From NCBI RefSeq assembly GCF_900162685.1, contig NZ_LT727828.1, positions 1,877,889 through 1,941,888 on the forward strand: a stretch of 64,000 nt of DNA. The letters are read 5' to 3'. This document shows positions 17,985 to 26,085 of the stretch, piece after piece. The translations under genes were made by a program, and so were the position numbers. The first letter of the stretch is position 1. Each line of letters begins with the position of its first letter. The stretch comes from Terribacillus halophilus (GTDB taxonomy: Bacteria; Bacillota; Bacilli; Bacillales; Amphibacillaceae). The notes under the pieces are model-generated. The model saw only the letters and a list, made by a program, of their open reading frames with translations, made no database searches and was not told the DNA's origin.

Positions 17985-18013
17985 TTAAAAGGAATCCCAC
18001 CTGGGGATTCCTG
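17985..18013 (-). terminator. rho-independent terminator of yndM homologue
   Basis: AGGAATCCC (17990-17998) and GGGATTCCT (18004-18012) form a 9-bp stem; on the minus strand TTTTAACTG follows. It separates the DUF2512 gene from ccdA. Confidence 0.7.
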
Positions 18014-18042
18014 CTTATATTTCATCTACACTATAGCACAGT

Positions 18043-18456
18043 TCAAAACATACCGACAGTCTGTGCATTACGATCTTTTATTACTTGATTGTTTACATAG
18101 CGATGGAAGAAGCCCTCACCAATTCCAATCACAACTGTCGAAATCAAAGACGCAAGAATAACATTATTATCAGGGCTCAGGAGTACCTCACCTAACACCC
18201 AAAGCACAAAAAATGTTAAAATCGCATCACTAATGGTAGCTATTGCATTGCGTTTCGTATAATCGCCACCTGGTTTGCTCCGATCGCCAGCTCTGCTTAG
18301 GATGAGCAAATCCCCTATTATATATGCAGCAACAGTCAATATAGCACTTATCAGCAGCGTATCACTAAACTCCGTATCGAACATTATGGTGAAAACAATC
18401 CACAAAACAGCAAGAATCATGATGAACTTCATCACTAGTGCTTTTACGTGCTTCAT
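18043..18456 (-). CDS. DUF2512 (YndM-like) membrane protein
   Basis: A 137-residue membrane protein of the DUF2512 family (B. subtilis YndM), function unknown. Four hydrophobic segments are visible, with the family stretches AYIIGDLLILSRAGD and ATISDAILTFFVLWVLGE, and a C-terminal FHRYVNNQV. The frame is open further upstream, but AAAAGGAGTGAG lies within those codons, which fixes the start at the ATG at 18456. It has its own terminator and is probably transcribed alone. Confidence 0.75.
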   Translation of the reverse strand: MKHVKALVMKFIMILAVLWIVFTIMFDTEFSDTLLISAILTVAAYIIGDLLILSRAGDRSKPGGDYTKRNAIATISDAILTFFVLWVLGEVLLSPDNNVILASLISTVVIGIGEGFFHRYVNNQVIKDRNAQTVGMF

Positions 18457-18584
18457 ATTTTTCTCACTCCTTTTTGTCATTCACATACCTTGTTTTGTGA
18501 TAAGCTAAACATCTTTACTGGGGCTTAAGTTAAGACGATTCCTATGTTGCTTAATTCACACAAGCGAATCATTATCTGATTATT

Positions 18585-18614
18585 TTGACAAATAAAGTTG
18601 AAGCATGCTACATT
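18585..18614 (+). promoter_or_regulatory. sigma-A-like promoter of small membrane protein gene
   Basis: TTGACA (18585-18590), 18-base spacer, TACATT (18609-18614), about 30 bases upstream of the start at 18645. The -35 is consensus. Confidence 0.55.
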
Positions 18615-18644
18615 AAGTATAAATATTGAACAGGAGCGGGTAGC

Positions 18645-18869
18645 ATGGCATTGTCTATCTTCTTTATTGGTAATCTACTGTACATCACAAATGTCCCTAT
18701 TTTCTCGAGAGCAAATAAGACATTCGAATATTTATACTTATTCACATTCTTAACGTATGTCGCCATTGTTTCCAGTAGTATCATTGACATATCTAGTAAT
18801 CTGTTTTTGATACTAACAACAGCAGTTTATGCTCCAGTTATTATCAAGCTGGTGAAAAAATATAGTTAG
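18645..18869 (+). CDS. Small membrane protein, unknown function
   Basis: A 74-residue protein with two to three hydrophobic segments (ALSIFFIGNLLYI, YLYLFTFLTYVAIVSSSIIDI, NLFLILTTAVYAPVII) and a basic tail KLVKKYS. I do not recognise the family. Support comes from a consensus promoter upstream, the ribosome-binding site AGGAGCGGG at proper spacing to the ATG at 18645, and an even membrane-protein composition. It is the only plus-strand gene between sspP and lexA and stands at the left edge of an AT-rich accessory patch. Confidence 0.6.
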   Translation: MALSIFFIGNLLYITNVPIFSRANKTFEYLYLFTFLTYVAIVSSSIIDISSNLFLILTTAVYAPVIIKLVKKYS

Positions 18870-18947
18870 AAAATACTACGTAAGCGGCAACGATAATTCA
18901 CATCACCTTTTTCCCGCTATGCAGGTTCACAAGATTGGGAACCACTG

Positions 18948-19286
18948 TTATGCGTGCTTTCCACTAATTGATTTGTAAAGCACATACTCATAAACCAGGC
19001 GAAATGCCAATAAAATTAGTAAGGGAATATATACAAATAAAGTTCCATCAACCCACAAATTAAATACATCTAAAACGGTAAAAACTATCCCAATAGATAA
19101 CACTGTTCTAAAAATGATTTCGAATATATGATGCTTTGAGCCAGAACTTTTATCATTTATTCGGTCAATAAGTCCAGTTGTAGATAACATCGCGATAAAA
19201 AGCAAAAAAGGAAACACAACACTCTGGTAGACAAGCAGCACGGCTGCAAGAGCAATGGCTAGAACCGGGATTAAGAAGTTGCTCAA
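18948..19286 (-). CDS. Small polytopic membrane protein, unknown function
   Basis: A 112-residue protein with three to four transmembrane helices (FLIPVLAIALAAVLLVY, VVFPFLLFIAMLSTTG, TVLSIGIVFTVLDVFNLW, LFVYIPLLILLAFRLVYEYVLY) and a polar loop DRINDKSSGSKHH. I cannot assign a family. The start is TTG at 19286, preceded by GCGAGGTGATGA. A 29-codon frame with a strong ribosome-binding site ends 28 bases upstream and may be co-transcribed. Confidence 0.6.
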   Translation of the reverse strand: MSNFLIPVLAIALAAVLLVYQSVVFPFLLFIAMLSTTGLIDRINDKSSGSKHHIFEIIFRTVLSIGIVFTVLDVFNLWVDGTLFVYIPLLILLAFRLVYEYVLYKSISGKHA

Positions 19287-19314
19287 ATCATCACCTCGCT
19301 TTTAATTTTTTGGT

Positions 19315-19404
19315 TTAAGAGTAAGCACCTTCCGAGTGATTAGTTAGAATGGTAACACAGTAATGTATGTATCGTTTAATAATTCTACGTATCGTCTCAT
19401 CCAT
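19315..19404 (-). CDS. Possible 29-residue peptide upstream of the small membrane protein
   Basis: An ATG at 19404 is preceded by AGAGGAGGCTTACTAT, one of the best ribosome-binding sites in the patch. The peptide starts MDETIRRIIKRYIHYCVTIL and continues nine residues to TAA. It is basic and amphipathic with one Cys, without a signal sequence. It may be a leader peptide or a small effector; it may also be non-coding. It is listed because of the ribosome-binding site and its position 28 bases before the membrane protein gene. Confidence 0.35.
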   Translation of the reverse strand: MDETIRRIIKRYIHYCVTILTNHSEGAYS

Positions 19405-19467
19405 ATAGTAAGCCTCCTCTTTTCTCCTTGTTAAGACAGATAGAGAGTTTATATTTCTTTAACATTT

Positions 19468-20010
19468 TTAAAGTTCTGCTGATCTCCATATTGTTTTATC
19501 AGTTTTGTTATCCCAATATGCAAAGAGCTCAGTAACATTGCCATTAGAGTTTGTTACTTTTTCTACAGTGATCCAATTCTTTACGTTGTCTTCTGCATAA
19601 TACTTTTCTTGAATGACCGCTAGATAATGTTTTGTATCCTTCCCCCAGTCTGTAATATAATTACTGATCTTATCAACATCTGCAGATATTATGTCATTTC
19701 TTGTATGTCTATTTTTATACTTCATCTCTACAGAAATAAGTACCCTTATAACGCAATCTTTCCAATCTTCGTATTCAGCTTTTACGGGATCAATTTCTAC
19801 AACTACCAAGTCAACTTTATTTTTATTAATTTGATATTCTGTATAAATACGCAAGTTCCTGGTGATTAAGTATTCTTCACCCAATCGTCTTCTGAGATGA
19901 AAATAAAAAGCATTTTTCAAAGTATCTTCTCTTAAAAGAGATTTTTGCTCATAGTCATTTTTTATATCTTCGTTCCACACTTTAAGAATAGTTTTATGTA
20001 TGTATTCCAA
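19468..20010 (-). CDS. Orphan PD-(D/E)XK-like nuclease-fold protein, hypothetical
   Basis: A 180-residue soluble protein I cannot assign to a named family. A segment NKVDLVVVEID, about 25 residues, then VLISVEMKYKN resembles the D...ExK core of PD-(D/E)XK nucleases, with an upstream acidic helix (LREDTLKNAFYFHLRRRLGEE). A later helix ADVDKISNYI may be the alpha helix after the core. The frame starts further upstream, but TTG at 20010 with AAAGGGGGAGT before it is the likely start. The gene is AT-rich with no operon partner, which suggests acquisition. A long inverted repeat lies 100 bases upstream. Confidence 0.5.
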   Translation of the reverse strand: MEYIHKTILKVWNEDIKNDYEQKSLLREDTLKNAFYFHLRRRLGEEYLITRNLRIYTEYQINKNKVDLVVVEIDPVKAEYEDWKDCVIRVLISVEMKYKNRHTRNDIISADVDKISNYITDWGKDTKHYLAVIQEKYYAEDNVKNWITVEKVTNSNGNVTELFAYWDNKTDKTIWRSAEL

Positions 20011-20109
20011 AAGAATACTCCCCCTTTCTGTCTCAATTCTACAAGTTAAAGGATATTCCTTTTCGCAGCCCTCCAACAATTTCTTGGAGAAAATAATCCA
20101 TACTTTACA

Positions 20110-20149
20110 TTAGATAAATTGCTGCATTTCAGTGGCACGATTTATCTAA
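20110..20149. repeat. 10-bp perfect inverted repeat upstream of nuclease-like gene
   Basis: TTAGATAAAT (20110-20119) and ATTTATCTAA (20140-20149) flank a 20-base centre that itself contains TGC/GCA. It has no T tail, so an operator or a remnant element is more likely than a terminator. The rest of 20150-20300 shows only an imperfect hairpin (AACCAC with GTGGTT near 20170-20208). Confidence 0.4.
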
Positions 20150-20305
20150 TGAAACTTCTAACAACAAAAAAACCACCCTCTCTGCTTAATTTCTAGACAG
20201 AAAAAGTGGTTCCTGGATTTAATTAGCTCATAACAGCAATCAAACCCCTTGTTTGCAATGCTATACCGCCAACTTGAAATGTTAAAGCTATATAGAAATA
20301 ATTGC

Positions 20306-20527
20306 TTATTTACCTTGTTGGTTGTTCATTGCGCGCATCATTTGGTTAATTTTCTTTTGTGATGGTTTTTGACCCATTTGCATCATCATTGTACGAAGCA
20401 TCTGTTCATTAATTGGCGGGTTCTTTTTAAGATAGTTCATCATGTATTTACGAGCGATGAAAAATCCAAGAGCGACGCCGATAATCAATGTAGCCAGTGC
20501 AATAAGTACGATCCAGATCGTGCTCAT
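20306..20527 (-). CDS. yneF: YneF-family (UPF0154) small membrane protein
   Basis: A 73-residue protein with one N-terminal transmembrane helix ([28 protein letters not shown]) and a basic cytoplasmic tail [29 protein letters not shown], the UPF0154 signature. Function unknown; widely conserved in Firmicutes. GGAGGAAG fixes the ATG at 20527; the frame opens six codons earlier. It directly follows sirA, as in B. subtilis. Confidence 0.9.
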   Translation of the reverse strand: MSTIWIVLIALATLIIGVALGFFIARKYMMNYLKKNPPINEQMLRTMMMQMGQKPSQKKINQMMRAMNNQQGK

Positions 20528-20570
20528 ATTGGCTTCCTCCTTCAAAATATCTCTAATCTAGTATAGACAA

Positions 20571-20960
20571 TCAAAAGGAAGAATACAATAGATGAACCCG
20601 TGATTGCAAGTCATTTTTTATGATAGGCGAAATCCACCCGCAATTGTCAGCTGCCGGTTCAATTATAAAGAAGGAAGAATCAAACTGACGAAGCTCTGTG
20701 AATATGGTCTCTTCAGCGGTCGTTAAACTATCACAAACGATGCGAAGATAACGTGTATCTGTCTCAATATGAACATTATCTTCTCCGTGCTCTAGTGAGG
20801 CACCGTGCGGAAAGTCATACGTAATATAGTCGAGCTGATCTTGTACATAAGCTGTATTTTCCGCTTGACTGGAGAGGAGAAAGCGGTAGAGGATATCCGT
20901 TTTATAAAAATAGCGAAAATAAATCTCATGTTTCACCCAATAGACGAAGTATTCTTTCAT
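20571..20960 (-). CDS. sirA: Sporulation inhibitor of replication SirA (YneE)
   Basis: SirA binds domain I of DnaA and stops new replication rounds once sporulation starts; in B. subtilis it is under Spo0A control. The 129-residue protein is divergent but has the SirA pattern: an N-terminal YFVYWVKHEIYFRYFYKTDILYRFL, a central QLDYITYDFPH, and near the C-terminus a hydrophobic strand plus CGWISPIIKN, like the GWLNPV of B. subtilis. Its position between tkt and yneF is that of B. subtilis yneE. AAGGAGGACAAG fixes the ATG at 20960. Identification rests on synteny as much as on sequence. Confidence 0.75.
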   Translation of the reverse strand: MKEYFVYWVKHEIYFRYFYKTDILYRFLLSSQAENTAYVQDQLDYITYDFPHGASLEHGEDNVHIETDTRYLRIVCDSLTTAEETIFTELRQFDSSFFIIEPAADNCGWISPIIKNDLQSRVHLLYSSF

Positions 20961-21077
20961 AAGCTTGTCCTCCTTCACCCTTTGTTAATTAGTATACCCG
21001 TTAGGACTTGCTTAATCCCTCGGAACTTGTTGCAAAGAGACACGAAGATGCAGGGCTTTCATCGATTTTTGTCATAT

Positions 21078-21111
21078 AAAAAGGTCGGCCATCGAAATGG
21101 CCGACCTTTCT
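21078..21111 (-). terminator. rho-independent terminator of tkt
   Basis: AAAGGTCGGCCAT (21080-21092), loop CGAA, ATGGCCGACCTTT (21097-21109): a perfect 13-bp stem. On the minus strand TTTTTATATG follows; it lies just beyond the tkt stop. Confidence 0.85.
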
Positions 21112-21113
21112 CG

Positions 21114-23117
21114 TTAATCTAAGATAGATTCTACTTGCTTGATAACATTCTCGACAGTGAATCCGAATGCTTCAATCAATTTATTTCCGTTACCAGAAGC
21201 ACCGAATGTGTTGATGCCGATCACTTTACCTTCATCACCAACATACTTTTCCCATCCAAGTGGGGAAGCCATTTCGATACCCACGCGTTTCTTCACAGCC
21301 GGAGGCAGAACGCTGTCTTTGTAGGACTGATCCTGCAGTTCGAAACGATCCCATGAAGGCATGCTGACAACAGAAGCTTCAATGTTTTTCTCACGAAGTG
21401 CCTCTTGTGCACGTACAGCAAGCTGTACTTCAGATCCAGTCGCCAACAGCAATACATCTGCTGTCTCTTTGTTTGCTGGGCTGACAACGTATGCACCTTT
21501 CTTCACGCCTTCGTACGCTGCCTCCTGTGTAGATGGCAGTGTAGGCAGATCCTGACGCGTCAATACAAGCGCGGAAGGAATCTTTTCTGATTCAAGCGCT
21601 AATCTCCAAGCAGCTTGTGTTTCATTGCCATCTGCTGGACGAACGACACTCAATCCAGGCATTGCACGCAAGGATGGCAATTGTTCAATCGGTTCATGCG
21701 TAGGACCATCTTCTCCGACAGCAATGGAATCGTGTGTCAATACGTATGTCACAGGTGCTCCCATTAGTGCTGATAGACGAATAGCCGGACGCAAGTAGTC
21801 ACTAAAGACGAAGAATGTTCCGCCGTAAACTTTCAAACCGCCATGCAGCGCCATTCCGTTCAAAGCAGCACCCATCGCAAATTCACGCACACCGAACCAT
21901 ATGTTGCGGCCGCTATAGTTGTTTTTAGTGAAGTTCTCTTCTTTTGCAAGAAGTGTTTTGTTTGATCCAGCAAGGTCCGCACTGCCTCCGAATAGGCTTG
22001 GAACAGCATCAGCAATCGCATTCAGCACTTTACCAGATGCGGCACGAGTAGCTGTCTTGTCTTTGCCTTCTTCGTATGTTGGCAGTGTATCCGTCCAACC
22101 TTCAGGAAGCTCACCTTTTATTGCTGTAGCCAGTTCTTTCGCTAGCTCTGGATGTGCTTCTTCATACTTAGCGAATAGTGCATTCCAAGCCTCTTCCGCT
22201 TCTGCACCTTTTTTCACAACTTTTTCTTCAAAATCACTGTAAACTTCGTTCGGCACATGGAAATCATCATGCGCCCATTTGTAAGCTTCTTTCGTTAATT
22301 TGACCTCATCTACACCAAGCGGCGCACCATGGGAAGCGCTTTTCGCTGATTTATTCGGAGAACCGAATCCGATGACTGTTTTTACTTCAATAAGTGTCGG
22401 TTGTGAAGTATTCGCTTTTGCTTCTTTCACTGCCGCACGAATTGAATCCACATCAGTACCTTCTTCAACGCGGATTACTTGCCAGCCATACGCTTTAAAA
22501 CGATCTTCGATATTCTCAGAGAAGCTATGATGCAAATCGCCATCTAGGGAAATATCATTGGAATCATACAATACAATCAGCTTGTCCAATCCTAAATGAC
22601 CGGCAAGTGATGCTGTTTCATGTGAAATTCCTTCCATCAAGTCACCATCACCGCAAATTGCATACGTATAATGATCAACAACCGGGAAGTCAGCTTTATT
22701 ATATTTTGCAGCTAAATGTGCTTCTGCCATTGCCATACCTGTTGCCATTGCGATACCTTGTCCAAGCGGGCCAGTTGTCGCTTCCACACCGTCTGTATGA
22801 TGTACTTCCGGATGGCCTGGCGTACGGGAACCGAACTGACGGAAAGATTTTAAATCGTCAATAGATACCTTATATCCAGACAAATGCAAAAGAGAATAAA
22901 GCAGCATAGAACCATGTCCGGCAGATAATACGAAACGGTCACGGTTAAACCAATGCGAATTTTTCGGATTGTGGGTCATGAAATCCGTAAATAGCGTATA
23001 AGCCATAGGCGCAGCACCCATCGGCATTCCTGGGTGACCGGAATTAGCAGCTTCAATTGCATCAATAGATAACGTACGAATTGTATTAATGGAAAGCAAT
23101 TCTGTTGTATGAACCAT
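21114..23117 (-). CDS. tkt: Transketolase
   Basis: Thiamine diphosphate enzyme of the non-oxidative pentose phosphate pathway; it transfers two-carbon units between xylulose-5-phosphate and aldoses and so consumes the product of the XylAB route encoded later in the window. The 667 residues are full length: [31 protein letters not shown], the ThDP motif [12 protein letters not shown]...NDISLDG, and in the second half [19 protein letters not shown] and [20 protein letters not shown]. The ATG at 23117 follows GAAAGGGATG. It is monocistronic between ynzC and sirA. Confidence 0.97.
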   Translation of the reverse strand: MVHTTELLSINTIRTLSIDAIEAANSGHPGMPMGAAPMAYTLFTDFMTHNPKNSHWFNRDRFVLSAGHGSMLLYSLLHLSGYKVSIDDLKSFRQFGSRTPGHPEVHHTDGVEATTGPLGQGIAMATGMAMAEAHLAAKYNKADFPVVDHYTYAICGDGDLMEGISHETASLAGHLGLDKLIVLYDSNDISLDGDLHHSFSENIEDRFKAYGWQVIRVEEGTDVDSIRAAVKEAKANTSQPTLIEVKTVIGFGSPNKSAKSASHGAPLGVDEVKLTKEAYKWAHDDFHVPNEVYSDFEEKVVKKGAEAEEAWNALFAKYEEAHPELAKELATAIKGELPEGWTDTLPTYEEGKDKTATRAASGKVLNAIADAVPSLFGGSADLAGSNKTLLAKEENFTKNNYSGRNIWFGVREFAMGAALNGMALHGGLKVYGGTFFVFSDYLRPAIRLSALMGAPVTYVLTHDSIAVGEDGPTHEPIEQLPSLRAMPGLSVVRPADGNETQAAWRLALESEKIPSALVLTRQDLPTLPSTQEAAYEGVKKGAYVVSPANKETADVLLLATGSEVQLAVRAQEALREKNIEASVVSMPSWDRFELQDQSYKDSVLPPAVKKRVGIEMASPLGWEKYVGDEGKVIGINTFGASGNGNKLIEAFGFTVENVIKQVESILD

Positions 23118-23202
23118 GTGAACATCCCTTTCACTTAACTTATTATGTACTCTTGTTCATCCTATACTGAAATCGCTTAATAAACAAGGATTTATATGAG
23201 AA

Positions 23203-23248
23203 AAAAAGAAGGAAAGGCTGTACATAATGTCAGCCATTTCCTTCTTAT
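23203..23248. terminator. terminator of ynzC
   Basis: AAGGAAAGGCTG and CAGCCATTTCCTT form a stem with one bulged base. Seven T follow on the minus strand, beyond the ynzC stop at 23245; the right-hand arm overlaps the final codons. Confidence 0.7.
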
Positions 23249-23469
23249 TCTTCATCACGCAACTTTTTTACTTTTTCTGGTGTAACGTCGTTGCCTTCAC
23301 GGTCCACGACTGTCATTGTCTTAAATTGATTCTTGAAAGAAGAGCGAACATTCTTCAAATATTCTTGTCTTAGTTCTTTCTGCTCTTTCTGTTCTCCTAA
23401 AGAGAGACCTTCTGTTTTCGCTTTATGTGCTAGCGCATTGATGCGCGCCAATTTGTCTTTAGATATCAT
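23245..23469 (-). CDS. ynzC: DUF896 protein YnzC
   Basis: A 74-residue protein of the DUF896 family. It contains a two-helix hairpin (KLARINALAHKAKTEGLSLGEQKEQKELRQEYLKNVR) followed by a C-terminal FKTMTVVDREGNDVTPEKV stretch. In B. subtilis ynzC is the third gene of the SOS-induced yneA-yneB-ynzC operon. Here it lies 42 bases after yneB with its own ribosome-binding site (AAAGGAGCATACGCAT region), consistent with the same operon. Molecular function unknown. Confidence 0.9.
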   Translation of the reverse strand: MISKDKLARINALAHKAKTEGLSLGEQKEQKELRQEYLKNVRSSFKNQFKTMTVVDREGNDVTPEKVKKLRDEE

Positions 23470-23511
23470 ATGCGTATGCTCCTTTAAGCATTAAAGTTAA
23501 CATACACTATG

Positions 23512-24183
<672 letters not shown>

Positions 24184-24195
24184 TCATTCAGCTAA

Positions 24196-24291
24196 TTAAA
24201 CACTCATGACAAGTGTAAAGTATAGGAAGAAAAGCGTGAAGCCGAATAATACATAATAGAACAAATCAGATTTTGATAGTTTCTTTAACAT
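24196..24291 (-). CDS. 31-residue LexA-controlled single-helix membrane peptide at the yneA position
   Basis: First gene of the yneB-ynzC operon. The peptide has a short basic N-terminus (MLKKLSKSD), then one hydrophobic helix (FYYVLFGFTLFFLYFTLVM) and ends SV; it has no LysM or other domain. The ATG at 24291 is preceded by TTTGGAGGAAT at good spacing. Upstream lie a near-consensus promoter with one LexA box in its spacer and a second LexA box before the start. In B. subtilis this place is occupied by yneA, an SOS division inhibitor of about 105 residues with one membrane helix and a LysM domain. A division-inhibitor role is my inference from regulation, membrane topology and position; no homology is claimed. 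Confidence 0.75.
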   Translation of the reverse strand: MLKKLSKSDLFYYVLFGFTLFFLYFTLVMSV

Positions 24292-24322
24292 AGTAGATTC
24301 CTCCAAATAAAAAATGTTTTTA

Positions 24323-24336
24323 GGAACAAGCGTTCT
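24323..24336 (-). promoter_or_regulatory. LexA box 1 (downstream of the micro-gene promoter)
   Basis: GGAACAAGCGTTCT matches the Bacillus SOS box CGAAC-N4-GTTCG at most positions, and reads AGAACGCTTGTTCC on the minus strand. It sits between promoter and start of the 31-codon gene. Confidence 0.75.
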
Positions 24337-24349
24337 TATCGTTAATTCC

Positions 24350-24377
24350 ATTATATACGAACACAAGTTCTAGTCAA
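24350..24377 (-). promoter_or_regulatory. promoter of the SOS micro-gene/yneB/ynzC operon with embedded LexA box 2
   Basis: On the minus strand TTGACT (24377-24372), 16-base spacer, TATAAT (24355-24350). The spacer contains AGAACTTGTGTTCG (24371-24358), a LexA box placed so that repressor binding would block RNA polymerase. Confidence 0.8.
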
Positions 24378-24387
24378 GAGGTTTTTT

Positions 24388-24427
24388 CGAACGGATGTTT
24401 GTATATTGAAATCTATCATGATATACT
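24388..24427 (+). promoter_or_regulatory. lexA promoter with LexA box 3
   Basis: TTGTAT (24399-24404), 17-base spacer, TATACT (24422-24427). CGAACGGATGTTTG (24388-24401) is a LexA box overlapping the -35, consistent with autoregulation. Confidence 0.75.
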
Positions 24428-24464
24428 GTATGTAATAAAACTATATGCACGGGGTGTTCGATAC

Positions 24465-25094
24465 ATGATGAAACTATCGAAAAGACAGGAAGCAATTTTA
24501 GCTTACATAAAAGAGCAAGTTCTAGATAAAGGCTACCCGCCATCCGTTAGAGAAATAGGCGAGGCAGTAGGTCTGGCATCCAGTTCCACCGTACACGGCC
24601 ATCTTTCCCGCTTGGAGAAGAAAGGACTAATCCGCCGAGACCCGACAAAGCCCAGAGCTATTGAAGTTCTCTCACTTGAGAATGAGGATGAGACAGATAT
24701 CCCACGCGGTGAACCGAACTACGCACCAGTAATTGGTAAAGTAACTGCTGGTATTCCCATTACCGCAGTGGAGAATATTGAAGAGTATGTGCCGGTTCCG
24801 AATCACCTCGTCGGCCCGGATGATAATATCTTCGTCTTAGTCGTTGTTGGAGAAAGTATGATTGAAGCAGGCATTCTCGATGGTGACATGGTTATTGTAA
24901 AACAGCAGCAGATTGCTCAAAACGGCGAAATTGTTGTTGCAATGACAGAGGACAATGAAGCAACTGTGAAGCGTTTCTTCAAGGAAGAAAACCAAATCCG
25001 CCTGCAGCCGGAGAACAGTACAATGGATCCTATTATTCTTTCTAATGTAAGTATTCTCGGTAAAGTAATCGGTCTGTACCGCTCTATTCAATAG
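24465..25094 (+). CDS. lexA: SOS repressor LexA
   Basis: Represses DNA-damage genes and self-cleaves when RecA is activated. The 209-residue protein has the winged-helix DNA-binding domain ([33 protein letters not shown]), the Ala95-Gly96 cleavage site in VTAGIP, catalytic Ser131 in GESMIEAG and catalytic Lys169 in ATVKRF. The frame opens 22 codons earlier, across the promoter. GGGGTG at 24451-24456 and comparison with B. subtilis (M-T-K-L-S-K-R-Q) place the start at the first ATG of ATGATG, 24465. It is divergent from the SOS operon and has its own terminator. Confidence 0.97.
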   Translation: MMKLSKRQEAILAYIKEQVLDKGYPPSVREIGEAVGLASSSTVHGHLSRLEKKGLIRRDPTKPRAIEVLSLENEDETDIPRGEPNYAPVIGKVTAGIPITAVENIEEYVPVPNHLVGPDDNIFVLVVVGESMIEAGILDGDMVIVKQQQIAQNGEIVVAMTEDNEATVKRFFKEENQIRLQPENSTMDPIILSNVSILGKVIGLYRSIQ

Positions 25095-25117
25095 AATCGG
25101 CTTCGGCCGATTTTTTT
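25095..25117 (+). terminator. rho-independent terminator of lexA
   Basis: AATCGGC-TTCG-GCCGATT followed by TTTTTC: a stable tetraloop hairpin immediately after the stop. Confidence 0.9.
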
Positions 25118-25209
25118 CATAAATTTTACATACTTTCTAGCAATTTTCGACACATATTTCGGGTATATTAGAATATGATTTAACCAAATGTTAGAAAGTA
25201 GGTGGAATC

Positions 25210-25353
25210 GTGAAGCTGATTTACAAGTTGGTTTGCAAAATACGAGGCCGTCACAAGATTGATAGCGTTTCTGATACATGTAAATGCGGATACACACGAA
25301 GCTACCGCAAGAACGGACATAATATGGATGACTATTATCTAAAAGAACGTTAA
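25210..25353 (+). CDS. 47-residue basic Cys-containing small protein
   Basis: A GTG at 25210 with AGTAGGTGGAATC upstream opens a 47-codon frame. The peptide begins VKLIYKLVCKIRGRHKID, contains CKCGYTRSYRKNG in the middle and ends DDYYLKER. Three Cys, two of them in a CxCG arrangement, suggest a small metal-binding or nucleic-acid-binding protein. I do not recognise a family. It is followed by a hairpin terminator, which supports a short transcript. A minus-strand frame over the same bases has no ribosome-binding site and is rejected. Confidence 0.5.
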   Translation: MKLIYKLVCKIRGRHKIDSVSDTCKCGYTRSYRKNGHNMDDYYLKER

Positions 25354-25369
25354 ACAGCTGTATAAATAA

Positions 25370-25406
25370 AGAGGAGCTTACCTATCCGGCAAGCCCCTCT
25401 TTTTTA
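25370..25406. terminator. terminator downstream of the 47-codon gene
   Basis: AGAGGAGCTT and AAGCCCCTCT pair with one mismatch around a loop, followed by TTTTTT on the plus strand; the minus strand also has a T-rich tail. Confidence 0.7.
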
Positions 25407-25500
25407 TTATCTTTTGTCTGCTTCTAACTGTTCCAGTATTTCAACATACAGTCTGGGCGTGTGATCTCCTCCCTCTTTATACTTTTCATTAATCGACAAG
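25407..25500 (-). pseudogene. possible C-terminal remnant of an unidentified gene
   Basis: The minus-strand frame ending at 25407 reads NEKYKEGGDHTPRLYVEIL then EQLEADKR and stop, which looks like a real C-terminal helix. A stop codon lies only some 30 codons upstream and no start with a ribosome-binding site is present. It may be a leftover of a lost gene. The remainder of 25500-25630 holds no gene. Confidence 0.3.
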
Positions 25501-25633
25501 ATTAGCTAAATCTGCACATTCATTTACAATTAAGTGACAAGTCAAATAACAGCTTGCGAAGAAATTACTTTCACTTGCAGAAAGAGGAATTCAACTTATC
25601 CATTAGTGGTATACAACTAATGGAGGTGAAATT

Positions 25634-25855
25634 ATGACTAACTATCATACTACTCCCGATTGGAACGGCAATTGGCAGGTGAAAAAAGAAAGTGCAAAAA
25701 GAGCATCTGCTCATTTTGATACACAAAAGGAAGCCATGCGTTATGGTAAAGATGCAGCCAAGAAAGATAAAGGAGAGCATTTCATCCATGGAAAGGATGG
25801 AAAAATAAGAGAACGTGACTCTTATGGCAACGATCCATTTCCACCGAGAGGCTAA
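25634..25855 (+). CDS. DUF2188 domain protein
   Basis: A 73-residue protein matching the DUF2188 pattern: YHTTPDWNGNWQVKKESAKRASAHFDTQKEAMRYGKDAAKKDKGEHFIHGKDGKI spans the domain (about residues 4-58), with the conserved W..K.E...R....F.TK.EA....A. spacing and a final GKIRERDSYGNDP. Function unknown; common in bacilli. TGGAGGTGAAATT precedes the ATG. An AGAGGGAA/TTCCCTCT hairpin at 25859-25890 follows with only a weak T tail. Confidence 0.8.
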   Translation: MTNYHTTPDWNGNWQVKKESAKRASAHFDTQKEAMRYGKDAAKKDKGEHFIHGKDGKIRERDSYGNDPFPPRG

Positions 25856-25902
25856 TCCAGAGGGAACGCAGTTGATTTTGCTTTCCCTCTTAATATGATA
25901 AG

Positions 25903-26085
25903 TCAGCTGTTATTCACCATAAATGAGAGAATAAGCATAAAGAACGCCACGCATAAAGCGGCTATTTTGAGAGCGTCTATGTAAACAGGATGTACTTCTG
26001 TAAAGACAGACAGAATTACAGACAGCAGCAGTGACCCCATCATGATGGCTAAAGACAGTCGCAGGAGAAACCTCTTTTTGTTCAT
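25903..26085 (-). CDS. Small two-helix membrane protein
   Basis: A 60-residue protein with a basic start (MNKKRFLLRL) and two hydrophobic helices (SLAIMMGSLLLSVILSVF and ALKIAALCVAFFMLILSFMV). No family recognised. AAAGGGGGCAAAACA precedes the ATG at 26085, and the ATG overlaps the stop of the upstream frame as ATGA. Confidence 0.55.
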   Translation of the reverse strand: MNKKRFLLRLSLAIMMGSLLLSVILSVFTEVHPVYIDALKIAALCVAFFMLILSFMVNNS

